Shown here piece by piece: positions 1-11,300 of a DNA stretch of 64,000 nt; the stretch's first letter is position 1; each line of letters opens with the position of its first letter. This DNA comes from Pteria penguin. Lineage: Eukaryota > Mollusca > Bivalvia > Pterioida > Pteriidae. A program made the translations under genes and the position numbers. The stretch lies in the NCBI GenBank assembly GCA_035048485.1, contig CM068583.1, positions 65,220,306 to 65,284,305 on the forward strand, written 5' to 3'. Below the pieces are notes generated by a model. The model was not told the DNA's origin, did no database searches, and saw nothing but the letters and a program-made list of their open reading frames with translations.

Positions 1-559
1 GTTGTTACTACTGCTGGGTCGATACTGCTGTTACTACTGCTGGGTCGATACTGCTGTTATCACTGCTGGGTCGATACTGCTTTTACTACTGCTGGGTTGA
101 TACTGCTGTTACTACTGCTGGGTCGATGCTGCTGTTACTGCTGCTGGGTCGATACTGCTGTTACTACTGCTGGGTCGATATTACTGTTCCTACTGCTGGG
201 TCGATACTGCATTTACTACTGGTGGGTCAATACTGCTTTTACTACTGCTGGGTCGATACTGCTGTTACCACTGCTGGGTCGATATTACTGTTCCTACTGC
301 TGGGTCGATACTGCATTTACTACTGGTGGGTCAATACTGCTTTTACTACTGCTGGGTCGATACTGCTGTTACTACTGCTGGGTCGATATTACTGTTCCTA
401 CTGCTGGGTCGATACTGCATTTACTACTGGTGGGTCAATACTGCTTTTACTACTGTTGGGTCGGTACTGCTGTTACTGCTGCTGGGTCGATACTGCTGTT
501 CCTACTGCTGCGTCGATACTGCTGTTACTACTGCTGGGTTGTTACTGCTGTTACTACTG

Positions 560-2040
560 CTGGGTCGATACTGCATTTACTACTGCTGGGTCGATACTGC
601 TGTTACTACTGCTGGGTCGATATTACTGTTCCTACTGCTGGGTCGATACTGCATTTACTACTGGTGGGTCAATACTGCTTTTACTACTGCTGGGTCGATA
701 CTGCTGTTACCACTGCTGGGTCGATACTGCTGTTACTACTGCTGGGTCGATACTACTTTTACTACTGCTGGGTTGATACTGCTGTTACTACTGCTGGGTC
801 GATACTGCTGTTACTACTGCTGGGTCGATACTGCTGTTACCACTGCTGGGTCGATACTGCTGTTACTACTGCTGGGTCGATACTGCTATTACTACTGCTG
901 GGTCGATACTGCTGTTACTACTGCTGGGTCGATACTGCTGTTACTACTGCTGGGTCGATACTGCTGTTACTACTGCTGGGTCGATACTGCTGTTACTACT
1001 GCTGGGTCGATACTGCTGTTACTACTGCTGGGTCGATACTGCTGTTACTACTGCTGGGTTGAAACTGCTGTTTCTACTGCTGGGTCGATACTGCTGTTAC
1101 TACTGCTGGGTCGATACTACTTTTACTACTGCTGGGTTGATACTGCTGTTACTACTGCTGGGTAGATACTGTTGTTACTACTGCTGGGTCGATACTGCTA
1201 TTACTACTGCTGGGTCGATACTGCTGTTCCTACTGGTGGGTTGATACTGCTGTTACTACTGCTGGGTCGATGCTGCTGTTACTACTGCTGGGTCGATACT
1301 ACGTTTACTACTGCTGGGTTGATACTGCTGTTACTACTGCTGTGTCGGTACTGCAGTTACTACTGTTGGGTCGATACTGCTGTTACTACTGCTGGGTCGA
1401 TACTGCTGTTACTACTGCTGGGTCGATACTACTTTTACTACTGCTGGGTTGATACTGCTGTTACTACTGCTAGGTCGGTACTGCTGTTACTACTGCTGGG
1501 TCGATACTACTTTTACTACTGCTGGGTTGATACTACTGTTACTACTGCTTGGTCGATACTGCTGTTACTACTGCTGGGTCGATACTACTTTTACTACTGC
1601 TGGGTTGATACTACTGTTACTACTGCTGGGTCGATACTGCTGTTACTACTGCTGGGTCGATATTACTGTTCCTACTGCTGGGTCGATACTGCATTTACTA
1701 CTGCTGGGTCGGTACTACTTTTACTACTGCTGGGTCGATACTGCTGTTACTACTGCTGGGTCGATACTGCTGTTACTACTGCTGGGTCGATACTGCTTTT
1801 ATTATGCTGGGTCGATACTGCTGTTACTACTGCTGGGTTGATACTGCTGTTATTACTGCTGGGTCGACGCTGCTGTTACTACTGCTGGGTCGATACTGCT
1901 GTTACTACTGCTGGGTCGACGCTGCTGTTACTACTGCTGGGTCGATACTGCTTTTACTACTGCTGGGTCGATACTGCTTTTACCACTGCTGGGTCGATAT
2001 TACTTTTACTACTGCTGGGTTGATACTGCTTTTACTACTG
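560..2040. repeat. Higher-order copy A of the 26-bp satellite
   Basis: This block recurs 1,481 bp downstream almost without change. Variant units at 1059, 1172, 1270, 1449 and 1804 reappear at 2540, 2653, 2751, 2930 and 3285. 1,481 is one base short of 57 x 26, so a whole block was duplicated, not single units. Edges are approximate. Confidence 0.8.
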
Positions 2041-3521
2041 CTGGGTCGATACTGCTGTTACTACTGCTGGGTCGATACTGCTGTTACTACTGCTGGGTCG
2101 ATATTACTGTTCCTACTGCTGGGTCGATACTGCATTTACTACTGGTGGGTCAATACTGCTTTTACTACTGCTGGGTCGATACTGCTGTTACCACTGCTGG
2201 GTCGATACTGCTGTTACTACTGCTGGGTCGATACTACTTTTACTACTGCTGGGTTGATACTGCTGTTACTACTGCTGGGTCGATACTGCTGTTACTACTG
2301 CTGGGTCGATACTGCTGTTACCACTGCTGGGTCGATACTGCTGTTACTACTGCTGGGTCGATACTGCTATTACTACTGCTGGGTCGATACTGCTGTTACT
2401 ACTGCTGGGTCGATACTGCTGTTACTACTGCTGGGTCGATACTGCTGTTACTACTGCTGGGTCGATACTGCTGTTACTACTGCTGGGTCGATACTGCTGT
2501 TACTACTGCTGGGTCGATACTGCTGTTACTACTGCTGGGTTGAAACTGCTGTTTCTACTGCTGGGTCGATACTGCTGTTACTACTGCTGGGTCGATACTA
2601 CTTTTACTACTGCTGGGTTGATACTGCTGTTACTACTGCTGGGTAGATACTGTTGTTACTACTGCTGGGTCGATACTGCTATTACTACTGCTGGGTCGAT
2701 ACTGCTGTTCCTACTGGTGGGTTGATACTGCTGTTACTACTGCTGGGTCGATGCTGCTGTTACTACTGCTGGGTCGATACTACGTTTACTACTGCTGGGT
2801 TGATACTGCTGTTACTACTGCTGTGTCGGTACTGCAGTTACTACTGTTGGGTCGATACTGCTGTTACTACTGCTGGGTCGATACTGCTGTTACTACTGCT
2901 GGGTCGATACTACTTTTACTACTGCTGGGTTGATACTGCTGTTACTACTGCTAGGTCGGTACTGCTGTTACTACTGCTGGGTCGATACTACTTTTACTAC
3001 TGCTGGGTTGATACTACTGTTACTACTGCTTGGTCGATACTGCTGTTACTACTGCTGGGTCGATACTACTTTTACTACTGCTGGGTTGATACTACTGTTA
3101 CTACTGCTGGGTCGATACTGCTGTTACTACTGCTGGGTCGATATTACTGTTCCTACTGCTGGGTCGATACTGCATTTACTACTGCTGGGTCGGTACTACT
3201 TTTACTACTGCTGGGTCGATACTGCTGTTACTACTGCTGGGTCGATACTGCTGTTACTACTGCTGGGTCGATACTGCTTTTATTATGCTGGGTCGATACT
3301 GCTGTTACTACTGCTGGGTTGATACTGCTGTTATTACTGCTGGGTCGACGCTGCTGTTACTACTGCTGGGTCGATACTGCTGTTACTACTGCTGGGTCGA
3401 CGCTGCTGTTACTACTGCTGGGTCGATACTGCTTTTACTACTGCTGGGTCGATACTGCTTTTACTACTGCTGGGTCGATATTACTTTTACTACTGCTGGG
3501 TTGATACTGCTTTTACTACTG
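2041..3521. repeat. Higher-order copy B of the 26-bp satellite
   Basis: Second copy of the 1,481-bp block, in the same orientation and directly adjacent. A few substitutions distinguish it from copy A (for example a taccactgc versus tactactgc unit near 1980/3461), so the duplication is recent. Confidence 0.8.
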
Positions 3522-4124
3522 CTGGGTCGATACTGCTGTTACTACTGCTGGGTCGATACTGCTGTTACTACTGCTGGGTCGGTACTACTTTTACTACTGC
3601 TGGGTCGATACTGCTGTTACTACTGCTGGGTCGATGCTGCTGTTACTACTGCTGGGTCGATACTGCTTTTACTACTGCTGGGTCGATACTGCTTTTACTA
3701 CTGCTGGGTCGATACTGCTGTTACTACTGCTGAGTCGATACTGCTGTTACTACTGCTGGGTCGATACTGCTGTTACTACTGCTGGGTCGATACTGCTGCT
3801 ACTACAGCTGGGTCGATACTGCTTTTACTACTGCTGGGTCGATACTGCTGTTACTACTGCTGGGTCGACGCTGCTGTTACTACTGCTGGGTCGATACTGC
3901 TGTTACTACTGCTGGGTTGATACTGCTGCTACTACAGCTGGGTCGATACTGCTGTTACTACTGCTGGGTCGATATTACTGTTCCTACTGCTGGGTCGATA
4001 CTGCATTTACTACTGCTGGGTCGGTACTACTTTTACTACTGCTGGGTCGATACTGCTGTTACTACTGCTGGGTCGACGCTGCTGTTACTACTGCTGGGTC
4101 GATACTGCTGTTACTACTGCTGGG

Positions 4125-4460
4125 TTGATACTGCTGCTACTACAGCTGGGTCGATACTGCTGTTACTACTGCTGGGTCGATATTACTGTTCCTACTGCTG
4201 GGTCGATACTGCATTTACTACTGCTGGGTCGGTACTACTTTTACTACTGCTGGGTCGATACTGCTGTTACTACTGCTGGGTCGATACTGCTGTTACTACT
4301 GCTGGGTCGATACTGCTTTTATTATGCTGGGTCGATACTGCTGTTACTACTGCTGGGTTGATACTGCTGTTATTACTGCTGGGTCGACGCTGCTGTTACT
4401 ACTGCTGGGTCGATACTGCTGTTACTACTGCTGGGTCGACGCTGCTGTTACTACTGCTGG
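4125..4460. repeat. Partial third copy of the higher-order block
   Basis: The irregular unit with the short ttttattatgctggg spacer, at 1797 and 3278, appears again at about 4317 with the same neighbours (offset 1,039 from copy B). A smaller 208-bp (8 x 26) duplication around the ctgctactacagctgg variant links 3917 and 4125. Confidence 0.7.
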
Positions 4461-5263
4461 GTCGATACTGCTGTTACTACTGCTGGGTCGATACTGCTGT
4501 TACTACTGCTGGGTCGACGCTGCTGTTACTACTGCTGGGTCGATACTGCTTTTACTACTGCTGGGTCGATACTGCTTTTACTACTGCTGGGTCGATACTG
4601 CTGTTACTACTGCTGAGTCGATACTGCTGTTACTACTGCTGGGTCGACGCTGCTGTTACTACTGCTGGGTTGAAACTGCTGTTTCTACTGCTGGGTCGAT
4701 ACTGCTGTTACTACTGCTGGGTCGATACTGCTGCTACTACAGCTGGGTCGATACTGCTGTTACTACTGCTGGGTCGACCCTGCTGTTACTACTGCTGGGT
4801 CGATACTGCTGCTTTACTGCTGGGTCGATACTACTTTTACTACTGCTGGGTCGATACTGCTGTTACTACTGCTGGGTCGATACTGCTGTTACTACTGCTG
4901 GGTCGATACTGCTATTACTACTGCTGTGTCGATACTGCTGTTACTACTGCTGGGTCGATACTGCTGTTATTACTGCTGGGTCGATACTGCTGTTACTACT
5001 GCTGGGTCGACGCTGCTGTTACTACTGCTGGGTCGATACTGCTGCTTTACTGCGGGGTCGATACTACTTTTACTACTGCTGGGTCGATACTGCTGTTACT
5101 ACTGCTGGGTCGATACTGCTGTTACTACTGCTGGGTCGATACTGCTATTACTACTGCTGTGTCGAGACTGCTGTTACTACTGCTGGGTCGATACTGCTGT
5201 TATTACTGCTGGGTCGATACTGCTGTTACTACTGCTGGGTCGATGCTGCTGTTACTACTGCTG

Positions 5264-5690
5264 TAGGTCCCATAGTGTGTCATAAACACAGTTCTCTGCA
5301 AAGACCTAGATGTAGGTCACATTATCTCGCGTCCGGTCATGCGACATTGAGTTTAGGAAAATTATTTTTGGAGTTTAATCAAGGTTTCATAACCATATCA
5401 ACATTGAGGTTTCTGAAGAATACCTTGGGTTAAAATCGTGACATTTTAATGTTTTGGGAATATTATTGTGAAGTTTGATCGAGATTTATGACAAAGTGAC
5501 TGACGGACTGACGAGACGAGAATTTAAGCAATGTCGCTGCAACGACCTAAAGATGCGTCATGTGAAATTGCTTTGGAGGAATATTTGTTGAAGTTTGATC
5601 AAGATCGATCTCAAATGATTAACATAAAGCTAATGAAAAATTCAAGCAATATCTCTGCAGCGACCTTGAAATAGGTTACCTGACTTTGGA
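5264..5690. repeat. Degenerate ~120-bp tandem repeat
   Basis: Three to four diverged copies share a gaagtttgatcaagat-like segment (near 5371, 5471, 5589) and a gcaatgtctctgcaacgacct-like segment (near 5292, 5529, 5646). Open frames here are short and lack coding character. Confidence 0.55.
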
Positions 5691-6149
5691 CCAGTGTTGC
5701 ATATATCTCAGACAAGCTAATCGTTATGAAGACGAATGTCTTGGGATGATAATTCAGGATCAGATCAGTGTCAAAACTCTTGGCAATGTGAGCCAGACAG
5801 GTGAAGTGCTTGGTCTGGGAGATAACAGCCAAGGCATGGAATTTTGGGTGATCTCGAAGACGTGTTGAGTGATGAGAGGACAACCCTTGCGCAGTCTAGA
5901 CAATGATTAGTGTGACGGACCTCAATGTAAGTGGAACAAACGGCGCAGGCCACTAAGAGATTGACTCGGTGAATACATCGACTACAAGTGGTAGACTGAG
6001 AGTGTGACCATCTGATGCAATCGGTACATTTTATCTGGAAGAGTCGATACAAAAGGGTACAACTCTCTTTGGATAGGGGTCTATAACCGGCAATACACGC
6101 GTCTTGGGAATGTTGGATGGTTTCGAAATCGTAGAATCAGAATCTTGGT
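5691..6149. other. Spacer without recognised gene
   Basis: Unique sequence between two arrays. Open frames of 60-93 codons exist on both strands but overlap one another and show no splice sites, domain or codon pattern that would support a gene. Confidence 0.5.
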
Positions 6150-7383
6150 TCGGTGACTTCCAATTGCCTGGTGATGACGTATAACCATCAAGTGATGGCG
6201 TATAACCATCAAGTGATGACGTATAACCGTCAAGTGATGACGTATAACCATCAAGTGATGACGTATAACCGTCAATTGATGATGTATAACCATCAAATGA
6301 TGACGTATAACCATCACGTGATGATGTATAACTATCAAGTGATGATGTATACCATCAAGTGACTGATGATGTATAACCATTAAGTGATGACGTATAACCA
6401 TCAAGTTATGACGTATAACCATCAAGTGATGACGTATAACCATCAAATGATGACGTATAACAATCAAGTGATGACGTATAACCATCAAGTGATGATGTAT
6501 AACCATCAAGTGATGACGTATAACCATCAAGTGATGACGTATAACCATCAAGTGATGACGTATAACCATCAAGTGATGACATATAACCATCAAGTGATGA
6601 CGTATAACCATCAAGTGACTGATGACGTATAACCATTAAGTGATGACGTATAACCATCAAGTGATGTATAACCATCAAGTGATGACGTATAACCATCAAG
6701 TGATGACGTATAACCACCAGGTGATGGCGTATAACCATCAAGTGACTGATGACGTATAACCGTCAAGTGATGACGTATAACCATCAAGTGATGACGTATA
6801 ACCATCAAGTGATGGCGTATAACCATCAAGTGATGACGTATAACCATCAAGTGATGACGTATAACCATCAAGTGATGACATATAACCATCAAGTGATGAC
6901 GTATAACCATCAAGTGACTGATGGCGTATAACCACCAAGTGATGGCGTATAACCATCAAGTGATTACGTATAACTACCAAGTGATGACGTATAACCATCA
7001 AGTGATGACGTATAACCACCAGGTGATGGCGTATAACCATCAAGTGACTGATGACGTATAACCGTCAAGTGATGACGTATAACCATCAAGTGATGACGTT
7101 AACCATCAAGTGATGGCGTATAACCATCAAGTGATGACGTATAACTACCAAGTGATGACGTATAACCATCTAATGATGACGTATAACCATCAAGTTATGA
7201 CGTATAACCATCAAATGATGGCGTATAACCATCAAGTGACTTATGACGTATAACCATTAAGTGATGACGTATAACCATCAAGTGATGACGTATAACCATC
7301 AAGTGACTGATGACGTATAACCATTAAGTGATGACGTATAATTATTAAGTGATGACGTATAACCATCAAGTGATGACGTATAA
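6150..7383. repeat. 21-bp minisatellite
   Basis: About 57 copies of a 21-bp unit, gtgatgacgtataaccatca plus one a. Every several units a 25-bp variant carries a 4-bp insertion (gtgactgatgacg), near 6359, 6614, 6743, 6914, 7045 and 7303. The period is a multiple of three, so runs of 7-residue repeats are open on both strands (MTYNHQV on plus, MVIRHHL on minus). The 4-bp insertions shift the frame each time, which argues against coding. Confidence 0.93.
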
Positions 7384-8049
7384 CACTTTCTGTCTCTCTA
7401 AGGATCATTTTAGTGTGCATTGCACATATAAACAAGATTTGTTTAAATTTAACGGGAAAGTCTCAAACGAGTACTCAAACCAAATCTTTTCACAAGTTAC
7501 AAACATAGGAATATGATAAAAACAATATGTCCCCATCGTGTGATAAGGGGATAATGCATCAACAGACACATTTTATGTTTGTTAAAAGGATGCTTGAGTC
7601 TGTTTAAGCGATTTGCAAGAGTACGTCAAGAGCATAAAATGCAACATTGGGGCATTTTATGTTTGTTAAGAGGAGGTAAGGACCCAATAATGCTCTCTAA
7701 GTGACTTGTAAATACACTTCATCGGCACAAAATGCAAACTCAATGATATATGTGTTCCTTAAAGGACACTCTGAACGCTCTCTAAGAGAGTTCCAAAATG
7801 CCATCTTAGCGTACACCAAAACACCCTCTAATTTACACAATTTAATCTAATTTACGACCAAATCTCTGGGAAAATGCCAAAAAAATGCATCTGGAACGCG
7901 CTCTAAATGTGCACGAAATCGCCCTCTAAAAAGGGCAAAAACGTCCTTTGTAAAAGATTTTTTTTGTGCAAGTGTGACAGATGCCAGTATCGGCCTGGAT
8001 GACTCCATGATGAGAGCGTCCGTCTCGATAGCGGAAGGCTCGATTTCCT
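7384..8049. other. Spacer with degenerate repeats, no gene
   Basis: Contains weak internal repeats, such as a cattttatgtttgttaa segment near 7570 and 7652 and scattered ctctaa motifs. No supportable gene. Confidence 0.4.
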
Positions 8050-8262
8050 GTGCTGTGTTAAAGGGTAGACTTTCCCCCAAGAGGATTTTTCCCCGGAAAA
8101 TTGTCTCTAGGGTAGACTTTCCCTTTGGGAAAAATCTACTTCAGAGTAGATTTTTCCCGGGGAAAATCTGTTGTAGAGACAATTTTCCGGGGAGGGGGAT
8201 TCTACTCTACAACTAGTTGTAGAGTAGACTTTTAACACTGACTTTTTCCCCAGAGTAGAATT
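8050..8262. repeat. Cluster of overlapping hairpins (MITE-like)
   Basis: Several inverted repeats interlock. The segment ccccggaaaattgtctcta near 8091 faces its complement tagagacaattttccgggg near 8173. gggaaaaatctactt faces agtagatttttccc, and tctacaactagttgtaga is a perfect palindrome near 8209-8226. No open frame uses the segment. Confidence 0.7.
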
Positions 8263-8380
8263 TCCACTCCTCTTATTTACTATGCTCTTTACGTTATCAT
8301 GGAAATCATACACATGGATACAAATATTATAAGTTATTGTGTTTGTCCTGTCAATCCGCCAGTGAAAATAAAGCACAAAT

Positions 8381-8479
8381 GCACAGGGCCAGGGATTGCT
8401 TATACGTCAACGCCGCTCTCTCGTCTAGAGAGACAAGAGAGCGGCGTTGATGTATACGCGATCCCTGGCCCCTGTGCTC
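8381..8479. repeat. Near-perfect palindrome, ~41-bp arms
   Basis: The left arm starts gcacagggccagggattgct and runs through cgccgctctct. The right arm is its reverse complement with a few mismatches and one extra base (gatccctggcccctgtgctc at its end). The loop is about 14 bp. It could form a long stable stem if transcribed. It resembles a small foldback element; no target duplication was identified. Confidence 0.8.
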
Positions 8480-8716
8480 AAATGCACAAAAAATGGATAA
8501 ATGACAATTTTGTGCGATTTCTAACTTCAAAGAGTTTTACCTTCTGAAGTCACAACATTGCATGGAATTTGTGTAATTTACCTGTTTATGAGCGAAATAG
8601 TGATAATGTATCAAAATTTTGAGAGAATGATGAATTTCGGGAATATTAAGGCATTCATTTGTATAAAAAGGAAAGAGATTACAATGCATATCTAAGTACA
8701 TGTACATTTTGTATAT

Positions 8717-8756
8717 GCATGGGTTGGTTGGTTAACCACTACACCACGCCTGCCCC
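8717..8756 (-). repeat. Truncated tRNA-derived SINE head
   Basis: On minus, ggcgtggtgtagtggttaac contains a good pol III A box (TGGTGTAGTGG). No B box follows before the sequence turns into a short ggtt repeat, so this is only a fragment. Confidence 0.45.
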
Positions 8757-9129
8757 TGTATATGCATGGGAACATATTATGATTTTTCTCCATAAACGCT
8801 TGATGGATCTTTATCTATTTATTAGGGATTGATTAATTATGGTCTCCTTCAAGTCATGTTGCTTTTCGACCAGATCCGCTGTGGGGTGCATCTAGAAAGG
8901 GTCCGAATTTTTAGCGGAAGGGTCCCTCCTTTGACAAACTCTTTCAGACTGGATAACTACAGCGACAAAAAAAAAAACCAAAACAAAACAAGAATAAAAA
9001 ACAAAACAAAACAAAAAAAAAAAAGATGCATTAGGATGACCTAGAATTATGTTTTTATAGCTAGATGATAGATCACAGAGAGAATTCTTTATCTTTATTG
9101 ATAAACTTCTTCTTCAGACCGAATGGATG

Positions 9130-9440
9130 AATAGCAACATACTGAATGCAACAAAACTCGACAGGAAGTACCGATTGGGCTGATCCTTCAACAAATATGG
9201 CTGCCTTAGCCCTGACTGGCTTACACATTTTCGAAATTTCCTCGACGACTGTGGCATAGATTTTAACGAAATTTAACAGGAAGCTAGTCCTTATAATCAT
9301 ATACCTTGTTTGCATTTTTGGACGATAAGTCAACAAAATTGGCCACCATGGCCTTTGATTGGTTAACAATTTCAACTTCTTCTCTTCAACTTCTGTATGA
9401 ATTTTAATGAAACTTGACAGGAAGCAAGTAATCAGCGTCT
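9130..9440. repeat. ~135-bp diverged tandem repeat
   Basis: Three related segments share aaactcgacaggaagtacc (near 9154), aatttaacaggaagctagtc (near 9271) and gaaacttgacaggaagcaag (near 9408), each with a neighbouring atggc(t/c) block. A 100-codon open frame on minus across them reads the repeat and is not supported as a gene. Confidence 0.45.
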
Positions 9441-10360
9441 CATTAACAAATCTGTGTTTGAAATATTAAAATTACATTGAAGTTTTAGTCTTTTCTGATT
9501 GCATGTTCTTACAAAAGTTGTCATCGTGTTCATGTCGATATAAGCCAAACTCTTCTTAATGTCAAGAAATAGGAGTCTGGATATCAGAAATCGATTTACT
9601 GTTCTATAAAAAAAATCAAATTATTCAAAACCGAGAAATCGATTTTTGATACGCAAATCATGATATTAAAAAATTCCAATTTTATGTCTAGTGATTATTG
9701 ATATCAAGAAAGCGGTGGTTAACATGATGTCTCGATTCGTGCATAAATTTTTGCATTAGCAAAATCATTGTAAAAATGTGTTATGACATTTGCGTCATAA
9801 TATCTAATTCGTGAAATGGAAAATAAAACAGAAAACGTTCCCCAACATCTGGTCTCACTTCGGGATAGGTTCGCAACCGCTCATGATTTTATTGCTTATA
9901 CGACACCAGATAACGGATGTGTTCCTCTTTAATATTTATGAATATATATCCCTATTCCATGCACATGGAAAGTGAATGAGATATGAGATCAAACAAGACA
10001 AGTTTGTAAAACACTTATATGCCCCTCTCCTTCCCCAACAAATCAGAGCGAGCTTGATCTTTGACCTTGACTTTTCACCTGTCTTGACACTTAAACACTT
10101 AAAGAGTGCTTAAGCTATTGCATGAGAGATCATTTTTTCTGCAAGAAGTAGAAACACAATTGACCTCTGACCTTGAAAATCAATAGGCATCTTTGTCTTG
10201 GAATCGGTGGTAAAGATACCAAGTTTGACAGTCTTAGTCCCAACGGTGTAGTGTGTATTCTACAAACAAGGTCCGGACAGACATCCACGGACAGACGAAC
10301 AACGCCACACCATAATATGTCCCGTCAAAGATGAGCGTCAATCTGCTTAAAACTATATCT
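9441..10360. other. Non-coding spacer with dispersed-repeat tail
   Basis: AT-rich, no gene seen. Near 10,260-10,325 there is a ggacagacatccacggacag / cataatatgtccc segment of the kind that ends many dispersed molluscan repeats. This is a recollection of a pattern, not a database match. Confidence 0.35.
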
Positions 10361-10692
10361 TTATTCCGCGGCTTCTCTGTTTGTCCCATTGCGGATAAAG
10401 ATCTGGCGAAACTCCGTAAGGGGTCATGTTCTGGTGAACTCTGATTTTCAGCCAATCGGCTACTAATTCCTAGGAATGAAATTAACATTCACAGCGTGCA
10501 TAACCCACAATGTAGTTTTTGAACAGTGTTTGTTACATAATTGCATCACTATTATGTGCATAGCTGAGTCACTTATTGGCTATGGGAAATAACGGTTTCG
10601 GTGACTGAAACGTCATCAGAGTTCATCAGAATATGACCCCTTACGGAGTTTCGCCAGATCTTTATCCGCAATGGGACAGAGAAGCGGAATAA
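10361..10692. mobile_element. Foldback/MITE-like element, ~80-bp inverted arms
   Basis: The arm at 10,361-10,443 (starts ttattccgcggcttctctg) faces its reverse complement at 10,611-10,692 (ends agaagcggaataa) with a few mismatches, around a 170-bp loop. No coding capacity. Superfamily not assignable. Confidence 0.75.
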
Positions 10693-10888
10693 GCTAACTA
10701 TTACGGAAAATCTTCTTTATGCTGTATATTTTTGTCAATAAAAATTAAATTGAATAGGGCCTTATTTATCTTGCGTAAGGTATTGGGCAGAGTTTGTCTG
10801 TAATTATTGGAGTTGTCTTTCTTTGACTGCCGACAAATTATAAACGGTGAAAAGGGGAAAATGTGAGAAAAAGGATCAAAACACCATG

Positions 10889-11018
10889 TTTCGGGAAGGA
10901 CAAAGAAATCTCAATCTTCGTACCCATGCCGATTGAAATCCATGACTCAGCAAGCCTCGTCATGGATATCAATAGGCATGGGCATTCGGATTGAAATTTC
11001 TTTGTCCCTCCCGGAAAA
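10889..11018. mobile_element. Short hairpin element (MITE-like)
   Basis: The left arm, ttcgggaaggacaaagaaat through cccatgccgattgaaatcca, faces the right arm, tggatatcaataggcatggg through atttctttgtccctcccgga. Total about 130 bp with about 55-bp arms. Confidence 0.7.
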
Positions 11019-11045
11019 TAATGTTAGATTCTATTATTCTCACGA

Positions 11046-11264
11046 ATGGAACTTATACCGGACAACGTCAATACTCCCAAACACGTGGAAGGTTCTCTAC
11101 AATTTTTCGTAGAAAAGGGAGCGGAAGGAATTACCAAGACCGAGAAAATCACTTTGGACTATTTCATGGAAGAGTTAGAGAAGAAAAAATACTTGATGGA
11201 CCAATCGAAATTCAGAAAAGTTTATTACAAAATAATACGTTTAGCACAGACTATAAAAAGATGC
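11046..11264 (+). CDS. Candidate first exon, unknown protein
   Basis: Starting at ATG 11,046, 73 codons run to a good splice donor (TGC|gtaagt at 11,265). The peptide is charged and soluble-looking, begins MELIPDNVNTPKHVEG and contains a Lys/Glu-rich helix-like stretch (DYFMEELEKKKYLMDQ). Composition and donor look more like real coding sequence than the surrounding AT-rich DNA. I found no partner exon with matching phase downstream, so it may be an isolated or broken exon. The family is not recognised. Confidence 0.35.
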
Positions 11265-11300
11265 GTAAGTAAAAGAAATGATTTGTGTTTAAGTGAATAA

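Larger units (their letters stand above)
1..5263. repeat. 26-bp satellite array
   Basis: About 200 head-to-tail copies of a 26-bp unit built around ctgctgttactactgctgg followed by gtcgata. Variants include ctactttt, ctgcattt, cgctg and ggtgggtcaa forms. Because 26 is not a multiple of three and the unit lacks stops in every plus frame, all three plus frames stay open for hundreds of codons and translate to a 26-residue Leu/Cys/Tyr-rich period. The minus strand has stops. I regard it as non-coding satellite. It begins before the window and ends abruptly at about 5,263. Confidence 0.95.

Noticed and set aside
97..5433. Long Leu/Cys/Tyr-rich open frames of up to 449 codons
   Set aside because: They are translations of the 26-bp satellite, open in all three plus frames at once; no start context, introns or non-repeat domain.
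5686..6052. Overlapping frames of 60-93 codons
   Set aside because: No domain, no splice sites, mutually overlapping on both strands.
6150..7383. Possible CRISPR array
   Set aside because: Units are contiguous with no unique spacers, and the window is eukaryotic.
6081..7435. His/Ile/Val-rich frames on minus and Tyr/Asn/His-rich frames on plus
   Set aside because: Both strands of the 21-bp minisatellite; frames change at each 25-bp variant.
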